Shown: in pieces, positions 18,898 to 26,878 of the stretch
Numbering within the stretch: the first letter of the stretch is position 1
How the letters are laid out: every line of letters begins with the position of its first letter
Origin: Pelistega europaea
Lineage (GTDB): Bacteria > Pseudomonadota > Gammaproteobacteria > Burkholderiales > Burkholderiaceae_B
DNA: 64,000 nt
Assembly (NCBI RefSeq): GCF_013133775.1
Contig: NZ_JABGBO010000011.1
Span: 29,809-93,808, forward strand
Reading direction: 5' to 3'
Made by a program: the position numbers and the translations under genes
The notes under the pieces: model-generated
The model's database searches: none
Seen by the model: the letters and a program-made list of their open reading frames with translations, nothing else
What the model was told of the DNA's origin: nothing

Positions 18898-18989
18898 CTG
18901 ATTTGCTGAGTTAAACAGACAACTTGCGGGGCAAATCAGGCAAAAATTAGACAAAACCGCTAAAGCGTCGCATCTTATCTTACAAGTTG
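18898..18989 (+). promoter_or_regulatory. Structured metK leader with possible pseudoknot (candidate riboswitch)
   Basis: CTGATTTGC (18898-18906) pairs perfectly with GCAAATCAG (18931-18939). Its loop carries CAACTTG (18920-18926), which can pair with CAAGTTG downstream (18983-18989), giving an H-type pseudoknot. A small CGC-TAAA-GCG hairpin (18958-18967) lies between. The element ends 23 bases before the AGGA ribosome-binding site of metK. Known SAM riboswitches often control metK, but this does not match the consensus of any class I can recall with confidence. Confidence 0.45.
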
Positions 18990-19027
18990 CTACGCGTTCT
19001 TCTTTGCTTACTATAGGACGCATTCTC

Positions 19028-20197
19028 ATGTCTCAAAACGATTTTTTATTTACTTCTGAATCTGTGTCTGAAGGGCATCCAGATAAAGTAGCAGATCAGA
19101 TTTCTGATGCTATTTTAGATGCTATCCTTACGCAAGACCCTAATGCACGTGTGGCTGCGGAGACTTTATGTAATACGGGTTTAGTGGTACTTGCAGGTGA
19201 AATCACTACTAAGGCCAATGTAGACTATATTGATGTTGCTCGTCAAACCATCAAGCGTATTGGCTACGATAACACTGATTATGGTATTGACTACAAGGGT
19301 TGTGCTGTATTGGTTGCTTACGATAAGCAATCACCTGATATTGCTCAGGGAGTAGACCGTTCCGAAGAAGAAATTCTTAATCAGGGTGCCGGCGATCAGG
19401 GATTGATGTTTGGCTATGCCTGCGATGAGACCCCTGACTTGATGCCAGCTCCAATTTGGTACGCACATCGTTTAGTTCAACGTCAGAGCGAATTGCGTAA
19501 AAATGGCACACTTTCTTGGTTACGCCCAGATGCAAAATCACAGGTGACTTTCCGCTATGTGGATGGTCGTCCTGTCGAAGTGGACACAGTGGTGTTGTCT
19601 ACCCAGCATCATGCGGATGTGTCTCAATCTACCATTCGCGAGGCAGTGATTGAAGAAATCATTAAGCCAAGTTTTGCTGAAGGGTTGATTACCCCTAAAA
19701 CTAAGTTTTTTGTTAATCCTACAGGTGTGTTTGTGATTGGTGGTCCTCAAGGCGACTGCGGCTTGACTGGTCGTAAGATTATTGTGGATACCTACGGAGG
19801 AGCTTGCCCTCATGGTGGTGGTGCCTTCTCTGGTAAAGACCCTTCCAAAGTAGACCGTTCAGCGGCATATGCAGCTCGCTATGTAGCCAAGAACATCGTT
19901 GCTGCTGGGTTGGCTCGTCAATGTCAGATTCAAGTGAGCTACGCTATTGGTGTGGCAGAACCTATTAATATTACTGTCTATACCGAAGGGACCGGTGTTA
20001 TTCCTGATGCGGAATTAGCTAAACTAGTTAGAGAGCATTTTGATTTGCGTCCACGCGGTATCGTACAAATGCTTGATTTACTCCGTCCAATCTATAGTAA
20101 ATCAGCCGCTTATGGTCACTTTGGTCGTGCTGAACCTGAGTTTTCTTGGGAAGCAACTGATAAAGCCGCTATTCTCAAGGCAGCTGTTGGTCGATAA
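19028..20197 (+). CDS. metK: S-adenosylmethionine synthetase
   Basis: Makes SAM from methionine and ATP. The 389-residue enzyme shows the N-terminal ATP-site GHPDK (16-20), the phosphate-binding [19 protein letters not shown] region, and the lid loop sequences of the family. I use [12 protein letters not shown] as the start (19028), as in E. coli, with AGGA 11 bases before it; a TTG at 19004 would add eight residues. It is preceded by a structured leader and followed by the SAH riboswitch of ahcY, so the methyl cycle genes are clustered as metK, ahcY, metF. Confidence 0.98.
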   Translation: MSQNDFLFTSESVSEGHPDKVADQISDAILDAILTQDPNARVAAETLCNTGLVVLAGEITTKANVDYIDVARQTIKRIGYDNTDYGIDYKGCAVLVAYDKQSPDIAQGVDRSEEEILNQGAGDQGLMFGYACDETPDLMPAPIWYAHRLVQRQSELRKNGTLSWLRPDAKSQVTFRYVDGRPVEVDTVVLSTQHHADVSQSTIREAVIEEIIKPSFAEGLITPKTKFFVNPTGVFVIGGPQGDCGLTGRKIIVDTYGGACPHGGGAFSGKDPSKVDRSAAYAARYVAKNIVAAGLARQCQIQVSYAIGVAEPINITVYTEGTGVIPDAELAKLVREHFDLRPRGIVQMLDLLRPIYSKSAAYGHFGRAEPEFSWEATDKAAILKAAVGR

Positions 20198-20212
20198 TTA
20201 AAAAGTTTTCGT

Positions 20213-20284
20213 CTTGTTTGAGGGGCGCTGCAACAGAACTCTCTGCTAGGCTCAAGCAAGACTGTGGTAAATAACGGCGCTCAT
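20213..20284 (+). ncRNA. SAH riboswitch
   Basis: Matches the S-adenosylhomocysteine riboswitch I recall: a ten-pair P1 stem between CTTGTTTGAG (20213-20222) and CTCAAGCAAG (20251-20260), the conserved GGCGCTGC segment after P1's 5' arm, GGCTC at the end, and the downstream AACGGCGCTC. GGGCGC (20223-20228) can pair with GCGCTC (20277-20282) as the ligand-stabilised pseudoknot. It lies between metK and ahcY. SAH build-up should turn on ahcY and metF. Confidence 0.9.
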
Positions 20285-20320
20285 CGTATCTGCATAAGGC
20301 AATATGATGAGCGTTTTTTT
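20278..20320 (+). terminator. Intrinsic terminator of the SAH riboswitch
   Basis: CGCTCATC plus GTAT (20278-20289) pairs with ATAT plus GATGAGCG (20302-20313), followed by seven T. The first five bases are shared with the riboswitch pseudoknot strand, so ligand binding and termination exclude each other, an ON switch. Confidence 0.85.
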
Positions 20321-20467
20321 ATGCAGAAAATTCGAAATAAACGGAGTACAAGGCTTTTTTGAATCAAAATCCATATGATGTTCATAGACATAAATAAACT
20401 ATGTTGGTGTCTTGGATGATTGATAGAAAGAGTAGTCAGTGCTCCTATTGATAAAGGATAATTAACT

Positions 20468-21868
20468 ATGAGTAAAGTAGATTACAAAATTGCAGATATT
20501 GGGTTGGCCGATTGGGGTCGTAAAGAGTTAAGCATTGCTGAGACAGAGATGCCAGGATTAATGGCAACACGTGAAGAGTTTGCAGCAGCACAACCATTGA
20601 AAGGAGCTCGCATTGCTGGTAGTTTACACATGACTATCCAAACAGGCGTGCTAATCGAAACACTGGTGGCGTTGGGGGCAGAGGTGCGTTGGGCTTCATG
20701 CAATATTTTCTCTACCCAAGACCATGCGGCGGCTGCCATTGCAGCGCGTGGTATCCCTGTGTTTGCAGTGAAAGGTGAGAGTCTTGAAGAGTATTGGCAA
20801 TATACACATAAGATTTTTGAGTGGCCAGGAGAAGAACAAGCCAATATGATTCTTGATGATGGCGGTGATGCAACATTGTTGTTGCATCTTGGTAGCAAGG
20901 CAGAAAAAGACATTAGTATCTTGGATAACCCCACAAGTGAAGAAGAGCGTGTGTTATTTGCAGCTATCCGTGCAAAATTAGCCCAAGATGCAACTTGGTA
21001 TTCTACTCGTTTGACCCAAATCAAAGGGGTTACAGAAGAGACCACCACTGGTGTACATCGTCTTTATCAGATGTCACAAAAGGGCGAGCTTCGCATCCCT
21101 GCAATTAATGTAAATGACTCTGTGACTAAATCAAAATTCGATAACCTTTATGGTTGCCGTGAGTCTTTGGTGGATGGCATCAAGCGTGCGACTGATGTGA
21201 TGGTGGCAGGCAAGGTTGCCGTTGTGGTTGGTTTTGGTGATGTGGGCAAAGGTTGTGCACAAGCACTTGCAGCATTGCGAGCCCAAGTATGGGTATGCGA
21301 GATTGACCCTATCTGCGCGTTGCAAGCCTCTATGGAAGGTTATCGTGTTGTTACTATGGACGAAGTAGCTGATAAAGCAGATATTTTCGTTACAGCGACA
21401 GGTAATTACCATGTCATTACTCGTGAGCATATGGACAAGATGAAAAATGAAGCCATCGTGTGCAATATTGGTCACTTTGATAATGAAATTGATGTAGCTT
21501 CTTTAAGTGACCTTCAATGGGAAGAAATTAAGCCACAAGTGGATCATGTGATTTTCCCAGATGGCAAACGCATTATCCTATTAGCGAAAGGTCGTCTTGT
21601 TAATCTTGGTTGTGCAACAGGCCACCCATCATTTGTGATGTCTGCTTCATTTACTAACCAAACTATTGCTCAAATTGAATTGTTCACACGTGGTGAGCAT
21701 TATGAAACAGGCAAGGTATATGTATTGCCCAAACACTTGGATGAGAAAGTAGCACGCCTACATTTGAAAAAATTAGGTGTTCATTTATCAACATTGACAC
21801 AGCAACAAGCTGATTATATTGGTGTGTCTGTTGAGGGTCCTTATAAACCAGATCACTATCGTTACTAA
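20468..21868 (+). CDS. ahcY: S-adenosylhomocysteine hydrolase
   Basis: Splits SAH into homocysteine and adenosine, removing the product inhibitor of methyltransferases. The NAD-binding motif GFGDVGKG is at residues 255-262, and the catalytic [10 protein letters not shown] stretch follows the substrate domain. The 466 residues include the insertion typical of proteobacterial enzymes, and the C-terminal YKPDHYRY clasp is intact. AAAGGA precedes the start. Expression is governed by the SAH riboswitch. metF begins one base after the stop. Confidence 0.98.
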   Translation: MSKVDYKIADIGLADWGRKELSIAETEMPGLMATREEFAAAQPLKGARIAGSLHMTIQTGVLIETLVALGAEVRWASCNIFSTQDHAAAAIAARGIPVFAVKGESLEEYWQYTHKIFEWPGEEQANMILDDGGDATLLLHLGSKAEKDISILDNPTSEEERVLFAAIRAKLAQDATWYSTRLTQIKGVTEETTTGVHRLYQMSQKGELRIPAINVNDSVTKSKFDNLYGCRESLVDGIKRATDVMVAGKVAVVVGFGDVGKGCAQALAALRAQVWVCEIDPICALQASMEGYRVVTMDEVADKADIFVTATGNYHVITREHMDKMKNEAIVCNIGHFDNEIDVASLSDLQWEEIKPQVDHVIFPDGKRIILLAKGRLVNLGCATGHPSFVMSASFTNQTIAQIELFTRGEHYETGKVYVLPKHLDEKVARLHLKKLGVHLSTLTQQQADYIGVSVEGPYKPDHYRY

Positions 21869-21869
21869 T

Positions 21870-22709
21870 ATGAGTCGTCAGAATTTCTTTAGTTTAGAGT
21901 TCTTCCCTCCACGAGATGTGGAGGCGGCAGAACGTCTCCAAAAGACTACCCAAGAGTTGCTGGTGATAAATCCTGATTTTATCAGCGTGACTTTTGGGGC
22001 AGGTGGTTCTACCCAAGAGGGGACATTGGAAACCGTACGTATGCTAAAAGCACAAGGGATTAAGGCGGTTCCTCATCTATCTTGCATTGGCAATAAAGCC
22101 GACCGTATCCTAGGTATTCTTGAGCAGTTTAAACAAATGGGAGTTGACCGTATTGTGGCATTACGTGGCGACTTACCTTCTGGGATGGGCTTGGTAGACA
22201 ATGGTTTGCGTTATGCGAGCGATCTAGTCAGTTTGATTCGCCAGCATCATGGCGACCATTTTCATATTGAAGTGGCAGCCTACCCTGAGATGCATCCCCA
22301 AGCAGATTCACCAAGTGCAGATTTAGATCACTTTATTACCAAGGTTAAAGCAGGTGCAGATAGTGCGATTACACAATATTTTTATAATGCTGATGCATAT
22401 TTTGATTTTGTGAATCGTTTGCAAGCTAAAGGTATCAATATCCCAGTAATTGCCGGAATTATGCCTATTACAAACTATTCGCAACTTAGTCGCTTTTCGC
22501 AAATGTGCGGAGCCGAAATTCCTCGTTGGATTCGTCTACGTTTGGCTGAGTTTGGTGATGATAGGGCTTCTATCCGTTCTTTTGGTATTGAAGTGGTATC
22601 ACAACTTTGCCAGCAGTTGATTGATAATGGAGCTCCTGGTATCCATTTCTACACGCTTAACCAATCTGCAGCGACGTTGGCTATTTGGAATAATCTAAAT
22701 AACGCTTAG
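21870..22709 (+). CDS. metF: 5,10-methylenetetrahydrofolate reductase
   Basis: A flavoprotein that makes 5-methyl-THF for remethylation of homocysteine. The start MSRQNFFSLEFFPPRD at 21870 gives the usual N-terminal strand SLEFFPP; the frame extends upstream into ahcY but that part is not protein-like. TIM-barrel elements SVTFGAGGST, ALRGD and the C-terminal GAPGIHFYTLN are conserved in 279 residues. It sits one base after ahcY, so both share the SAH riboswitch. Confidence 0.97.
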   Translation: MSRQNFFSLEFFPPRDVEAAERLQKTTQELLVINPDFISVTFGAGGSTQEGTLETVRMLKAQGIKAVPHLSCIGNKADRILGILEQFKQMGVDRIVALRGDLPSGMGLVDNGLRYASDLVSLIRQHHGDHFHIEVAAYPEMHPQADSPSADLDHFITKVKAGADSAITQYFYNADAYFDFVNRLQAKGINIPVIAGIMPITNYSQLSRFSQMCGAEIPRWIRLRLAEFGDDRASIRSFGIEVVSQLCQQLIDNGAPGIHFYTLNQSAATLAIWNNLNNA

Positions 22710-22720
22710 CTATCACTTGT

Positions 22721-22760
22721 CAAGATGATGAAATTCTCTCAAGATAATTTCATCATCTTG
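22721..22760 (+). terminator. Long perfect hairpin after metF
   Basis: CAAGATGATGAAATT (22721-22735) and its exact complement (22746-22760) form a 15-base stem with a ten-base loop. The T tract is poor, so it may be a Rho-assisted terminator or mRNA 3'-end stabiliser. Confidence 0.6.
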
Positions 22761-22825
22761 ATGTCTTACATACCTTCTTGCTAGAGTACTCCTCATCTGA
22801 TAAATAAGAAAAGGAGGATACGACA

Positions 22826-23041
22826 ATGTTCTATGCAAGTAGTCATTATTTGATTTCATTGACCCCTAGAGAAATCCAAGTTATGTGGTTATTGGTGCGT
22901 GGGATGCCCAATAAAATTTGTGCTGAAAAGTTGGGTTGCTCCACTCGTACGATAGAGATACATCGTGCCCGCGTTTTCCAAAAATTAGGCGTACGTAATG
23001 TGTTGGAGATGACAATAAAACTGCATAAATTTGGGGTATAA
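22826..23041 (+). CDS. Stand-alone LuxR/GerE-type HTH protein, 71 aa
   Basis: The whole protein is a LuxR-type DNA-binding domain: LTPREIQVMWLLVRG, then the recognition helix region CSTRTIEIHRARVFQKLGVRN. There is no receiver or autoinducer domain, so it resembles GerE-like single-domain regulators. AAAAGGAGG gives a strong ribosome-binding site. Its stop is directly followed by the ATG of the prepilin-peptidase-like gene, so the two are coupled. Possible target: its own operon or surface appendage genes; this is inference. Confidence 0.88.
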   Translation: MFYASSHYLISLTPREIQVMWLLVRGMPNKICAEKLGCSTRTIEIHRARVFQKLGVRNVLEMTIKLHKFGV

Positions 23042-23920
23042 ATGAGTATGGTTTCTGTATATGCAGAATCCCTTATAGCACTCAGCCCCATGCTGAGTGC
23101 TTACCTAATCATTCTCAGTATGATGATAGTGGTATTGCCGCATATATATCGCTATCTTGTCTATTGCTGCTACTGCCAATTTCCTAAAGATTCACACTTT
23201 TTTCGATTGAAAACCTATCAACATTTTCAGTGTCGGTACTGGGTTGTCTTGTTATTTTTATTGTATTTAGGGGCAGCACTGGGATTGAGGGTGGCAAATA
23301 GTGGATATTATGAGGAGTCTAGTGAGCTAGAGGGGCTCGTATACATGCTTTTTACAGATGGGTTTGTGTTGGGAATTTGGTATATGCTTTTGGCAGCACT
23401 GCTTGCCTTAATGAGTAGTGTGGATTTTAAGTTGCACCTGATTCCTTTACGATTATTGTTAATGCTTTTATTTTGGGTGGTTATCTATCATTTTATTTCA
23501 TTGGGAGCATGGCAGAAAGAGGGCTTTGGGGTTGGTAATATGCCTGTGAATCCTATGATTACTCTGTCATGGTGGGTGAATAGAGGTCTGTGGTCAATAG
23601 CCCTCTGGCTTATATATAGGTTGGTGCGTTATGGGATTGGTATGGCAGATATTTATTTCCTATGGGTATTGATGTTTTTGTTTGATGGGTATTCATGGCT
23701 GTGGGTGGTATGTATCGCTTGCCTTTTAGGGGTAGGTTATGCTTTTTTCTCCTGGTTGGCAGATATATGGCGTGTAGTTCTCCTAGAAATTCTTTTTAGG
23801 CAAAAGCGGGCTATTGAGCAGCATTTTAAACAGATGCAAATGCAGTGGATGCGACATAAAACAGTGCCATTTGGACCTTGGATTGCTTTAGCTGCATGGT
23901 TGGTTTTATTTGCAGGATAA
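23042..23920 (+). CDS. Diverged prepilin peptidase (A24 / PilD family)
   Basis: An integral membrane protein of 292 residues with about seven or eight helices. The two catalytic aspartates of type IV prepilin peptidases can be placed at D128 (SSVDFKLHLIP) and D203 (GIGMADIYF), and the C-terminal PFGPWIALAAW matches the family. The GxGD motif has become GMAD, and only a rudiment of the cysteine-containing N-methylation domain remains (YCCYCQF, FQC). Processing of prepilins is plausible, methylation less so. It occupies the usual pilD place upstream of coaE and zapD, but pilB and pilC are absent here and a LuxR-type gene precedes it. Confidence 0.75.
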   Translation: MSMVSVYAESLIALSPMLSAYLIILSMMIVVLPHIYRYLVYCCYCQFPKDSHFFRLKTYQHFQCRYWVVLLFLLYLGAALGLRVANSGYYEESSELEGLVYMLFTDGFVLGIWYMLLAALLALMSSVDFKLHLIPLRLLLMLLFWVVIYHFISLGAWQKEGFGVGNMPVNPMITLSWWVNRGLWSIALWLIYRLVRYGIGMADIYFLWVLMFLFDGYSWLWVVCIACLLGVGYAFFSWLADIWRVVLLEILFRQKRAIEQHFKQMQMQWMRHKTVPFGPWIALAAWLVLFAG

Positions 23921-24051
23921 ATGATAAAGGTTTTTTCTACTTGTGATTTCATGGCATCTCAGGTAACCTAGAAGCATCATCAAGTGAAATAAGTGATGAG
24001 TAAGTATTGTTTAAGAAGTTTTGGTATGCTTGTTGGTAAGTGGAATAAGGG

Positions 24052-24672
24052 ATGGATAACCGTAATCGTTTGTTTATCGGTCTGACAGGAGGCATAGGCT
24101 CGGGTAAGTCTACAGTATCGGCTTACCTAACACAGCAAGGTGTGACGGTAATTGATGCCGACCTGATTTCTCGTAGTTTGACACAGGCTGATGGATTAGC
24201 TATTCCTGCAATAAAAAAGGCTTTTGGCGGGCAGGTGATAGACGCACATAATGCACTAGACCGGGCAAAGATGCGACAATTAGTTTTTTCTAACCCTACA
24301 GCCAAAAAGCAGCTTGAACAAATCATCCACCCTTTGGTTAAAGAGCAGATGATAAAACAGGCAATGGAGGCAGAAAGCAGCCCATATATTGTGTTTGATG
24401 TGCCTCTATTAATTGAGTCTATTCATCACTATAGACTATGGTTAAGTCGAATATGTGTGGTAGACTGTGAACCAGAGACTCAAATTGTGCGGGTGATGCA
24501 ACGCAGTGGTCTAGCAGAAGAGATGGTACGTCAGATTATTGCACAGCAGGCTAGCAGACAGCAGCGGTTGGCTAATGCAGATGATATTGTCCATAATGGT
24601 GCAGGAGTCCTCTTAGAGGAGTTGCACCAGCAGGTAGATAAATTGCATGCACAGTGGTTGATACTGGCATAA
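24052..24672 (+). CDS. coaE: Dephospho-CoA kinase
   Basis: Last step of coenzyme A synthesis, phosphorylating the 3' hydroxyl of dephospho-CoA. P-loop GGIGSGKST (13-21), the DADLISR substrate-binding element and the lid region with RQIIAQQASRQQR are all present in 206 residues. The product is cytoplasmic. The order pilD-like, coaE, zapD is the proteobacterial norm. Confidence 0.96.
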   Translation: MDNRNRLFIGLTGGIGSGKSTVSAYLTQQGVTVIDADLISRSLTQADGLAIPAIKKAFGGQVIDAHNALDRAKMRQLVFSNPTAKKQLEQIIHPLVKEQMIKQAMEAESSPYIVFDVPLLIESIHHYRLWLSRICVVDCEPETQIVRVMQRSGLAEEMVRQIIAQQASRQQRLANADDIVHNGAGVLLEELHQQVDKLHAQWLILA

Positions 24673-24694
24673 TCTTACAAGGATAGAGACAGTT

Positions 24695-25450
24695 TTGATT
24701 TTATACGAACACCCCTTTAACGAAAGAACTCGGTTTATGATGCGATTGGAGTATCTGTTTCAACAGCTACTTGCATTTAGCCAGAGCTCACATGCTGAAG
24801 ACCAGCATGTGGCGTTAGGGGCGTTGTTTCAATTACTCGATGTTTGTGACCGTGGTGATTGTCGTACATGGGTACTCCAAGAACTAGAAAAACAAAAGAT
24901 GAGTCTTGAGTCTTATCGCGAATTCCCAGAGATAGATACTAGTGCATTGGATGCAACGATTAAAAAACTCAATACTGTTGCCCATAATCTGGCAAGTGGT
25001 AATAAGTTGGGTACACATATTCGAGAAAATAGTTGGCTATTGACGCTACGCAATCGTTTTCTTATGCCTGGTACGACATCACCGATGGATTTCCCAGCCT
25101 ATGCAGCTTGGTTAAGTGGTCCAGAGCAAGATAGAGTGCGAGTTATCCAAGGGTTAGTTAAGCCGTTTTTACCACTATATGAGGCTATCCAACAGTCTCT
25201 TGCTTTGTTGCGTGATGCTGCAGAGCCACAGACAGAATGTAGTAAATCCAATGGTATATTTGAGAAATCAATTGGTGGTAAGGTCTATCAAATGGCAAGG
25301 ATTTGGGTGCCAAGTAATCGCCGTATTTACCCAGAGATGAGTGGTAATAAGCATATGGTGATGATTCGATTCTTCCGTATAAATGATAATTTCAGTCATC
25401 AGTTGTTAAATGAGCCACTAGCCTTTAAGATGGCACTGTGTCAAATCTAG
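24695..25450 (+). CDS. zapD: Cell division protein ZapD (YacF, DUF1342)
   Basis: Cytoplasmic protein that cross-links FtsZ filaments at the division ring. The opening LYEHPFNERTRFMMRLEYLFQQL matches the conserved ZapD N-terminus, and the alpha-helical first half is followed by the beta-rich C-terminal part (VYQMARIWVPSNRRIYPEMSG). The start appears to be TTG at 24695, with AAGGA upstream; no ATG fits the conserved start. The zinc protein gene yacG that often follows zapD is not here, and a short repeat array occupies that place instead. Confidence 0.92.
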   Translation: MILYEHPFNERTRFMMRLEYLFQQLLAFSQSSHAEDQHVALGALFQLLDVCDRGDCRTWVLQELEKQKMSLESYREFPEIDTSALDATIKKLNTVAHNLASGNKLGTHIRENSWLLTLRNRFLMPGTTSPMDFPAYAAWLSGPEQDRVRVIQGLVKPFLPLYEAIQQSLALLRDAAEPQTECSKSNGIFEKSIGGKVYQMARIWVPSNRRIYPEMSGNKHMVMIRFFRINDNFSHQLLNEPLAFKMALCQI

Positions 25451-25560
25451 TATTGTTTAATATACACCTAGGCTGATTTAGCGTACGATAGGTGTATTGT
25501 TTGGTATAAACCTAGGCTGATTCGAGGTTAGGGCTATAGGCGTATTGTTTTAATGGCTTG
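25451..25560. repeat. Two and a half tandem repeats after zapD, 44-48 bp
   Basis: TATTGTTT begins copies at 25451, 25495 and 25543; the first two continue with TATA-ACCTAGGCTGATT and a GATAGGTG/CTATAGGCG end. The array fills the gap between zapD and the efflux operon and holds no reading frame. Confidence 0.7.
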
Positions 25561-25612
25561 AAAAGAAATAATCGTGTTTCAGGACATTGCGGTGTCCCAT
25601 TATCGTTATAAG

Positions 25613-26878
25613 ATGAGCGACAATAACGAAAAAGATTCTTATTTCTCAATCATGCGTAAAGTCATTCATTTAATTCTTTTGTTGGTTGTTATCGCTGGTG
25701 CAATTTATTTTTGGCATCATTTTACTCATTCTACAGAGGCTGCACCATCTGCCCCAACCACTAATACCTCTAGTTCATCTAATCAAACCTCCAATCCAGA
25801 AACCAAGAGATCATCTGCTTCTCGTAATCGTACAGCATCTTCACAAGGAGGCATGGAGGGTATGGACAATGTGGTGACTTATGTGAAAGTCACCTCTCCC
25901 CAGCAAGCCCCCATTCAAGAGGTCGTCACAAGTTTAGGAACAGTACTTCCTTCTCAGTCGGTGACTGTACGCAGTCAGGTAGGCGGTACTTTACAAGAAA
26001 TCTTATTTAAAGAAGGGCAATCAGTTAAAAAAGGGGATGTCCTTTTTAAAATAGATCCTCGTACTTATCAAGCTGCATTAGATCAGGCCAAAGGATCACT
26101 AGCGCAGAATAACGCCAAGCTAGTTAATGCACGCCAAGATCTGAAACGCTATCAGACACTTTTTAAACAAGACTCAATTGCTCGTCAAGAGGTGGACACT
26201 CAGCAGGCCTTGGTGCGGGAGTATGAGGCTTCTCAACAGAGTTTACAAGCGGCTGTCGAGCAGGCTCAACTTAATTTAGATTACACCACTGTTACGGCTC
26301 CTATGGATGGGCGAGTCGGGTTGCGTACAGTGGATGTGGGAAATTTAATTACGGCGAATAGTACTGATGGGTTGGTGACTATTACACAGACGCAGCCTAT
26401 TGATGTTAGTTTTTCAATTCCTGATGCTTACATTAGCAAGGTAGCTAAACCTTTTTATGATGGTCAGCAACTCGTTGTTGATATTTTTAACAAAGATAAT
26501 TCACAACAACTAGCCAAGGGACACCTGCTTTCTATGGATAACCAGGTGGATACTACAACAGGTACAATTAAATTAAAAGCACGGTTTGAGAATGAGGATT
26601 ATGCTTTATTTCCCAATCAATTCGTCAATGTGAAAATTGTTTTAAATACCATACCTGATGCGATTGTTTTGAGTAATGATGCCATTCAGTATGGTAATGA
26701 AGGTGCTTTTGTTTATGTGGTGCAGGCTGATAATACGGTGAAAACCCAAAATATCACACTGGGTATTGTCAATAATGGTTTTACGCAGATTGTTAAAGGG
26801 GTAACGACCAGTGATAAGATTGTCACTGAAGGTCTAGATCGTTTGCGTGATGGTTCTAAAGTAGAGATTGTACAGTGA
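25613..26878 (+). CDS. mdtA: RND efflux membrane-fusion protein (MdtA-like)
   Basis: Periplasmic adaptor that links the inner-membrane pumps to the outer-membrane channel. An uncleaved or lipid-free N-terminal anchor (VIHLILLLVVIAGAIYFW) is followed by a Ser/Thr/Asn-rich linker, then biotinyl-lipoyl-like strands (VRSQVGGTLQEI, EGQSVKKGDVLF), a helical hairpin with Gln-rich heptads, and a beta-barrel. I chose the ATG at 25613; a GTG at 25574 adds 13 residues and neither has a good ribosome-binding site. The stop overlaps the GTG start of the next gene. The A-B-C-channel order matches MdtABC of E. coli and MuxABC of Pseudomonas. Confidence 0.94.
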   Translation: MSDNNEKDSYFSIMRKVIHLILLLVVIAGAIYFWHHFTHSTEAAPSAPTTNTSSSSNQTSNPETKRSSASRNRTASSQGGMEGMDNVVTYVKVTSPQQAPIQEVVTSLGTVLPSQSVTVRSQVGGTLQEILFKEGQSVKKGDVLFKIDPRTYQAALDQAKGSLAQNNAKLVNARQDLKRYQTLFKQDSIARQEVDTQQALVREYEASQQSLQAAVEQAQLNLDYTTVTAPMDGRVGLRTVDVGNLITANSTDGLVTITQTQPIDVSFSIPDAYISKVAKPFYDGQQLVVDIFNKDNSQQLAKGHLLSMDNQVDTTTGTIKLKARFENEDYALFPNQFVNVKIVLNTIPDAIVLSNDAIQYGNEGAFVYVVQADNTVKTQNITLGIVNNGFTQIVKGVTTSDKIVTEGLDRLRDGSKVEIVQ

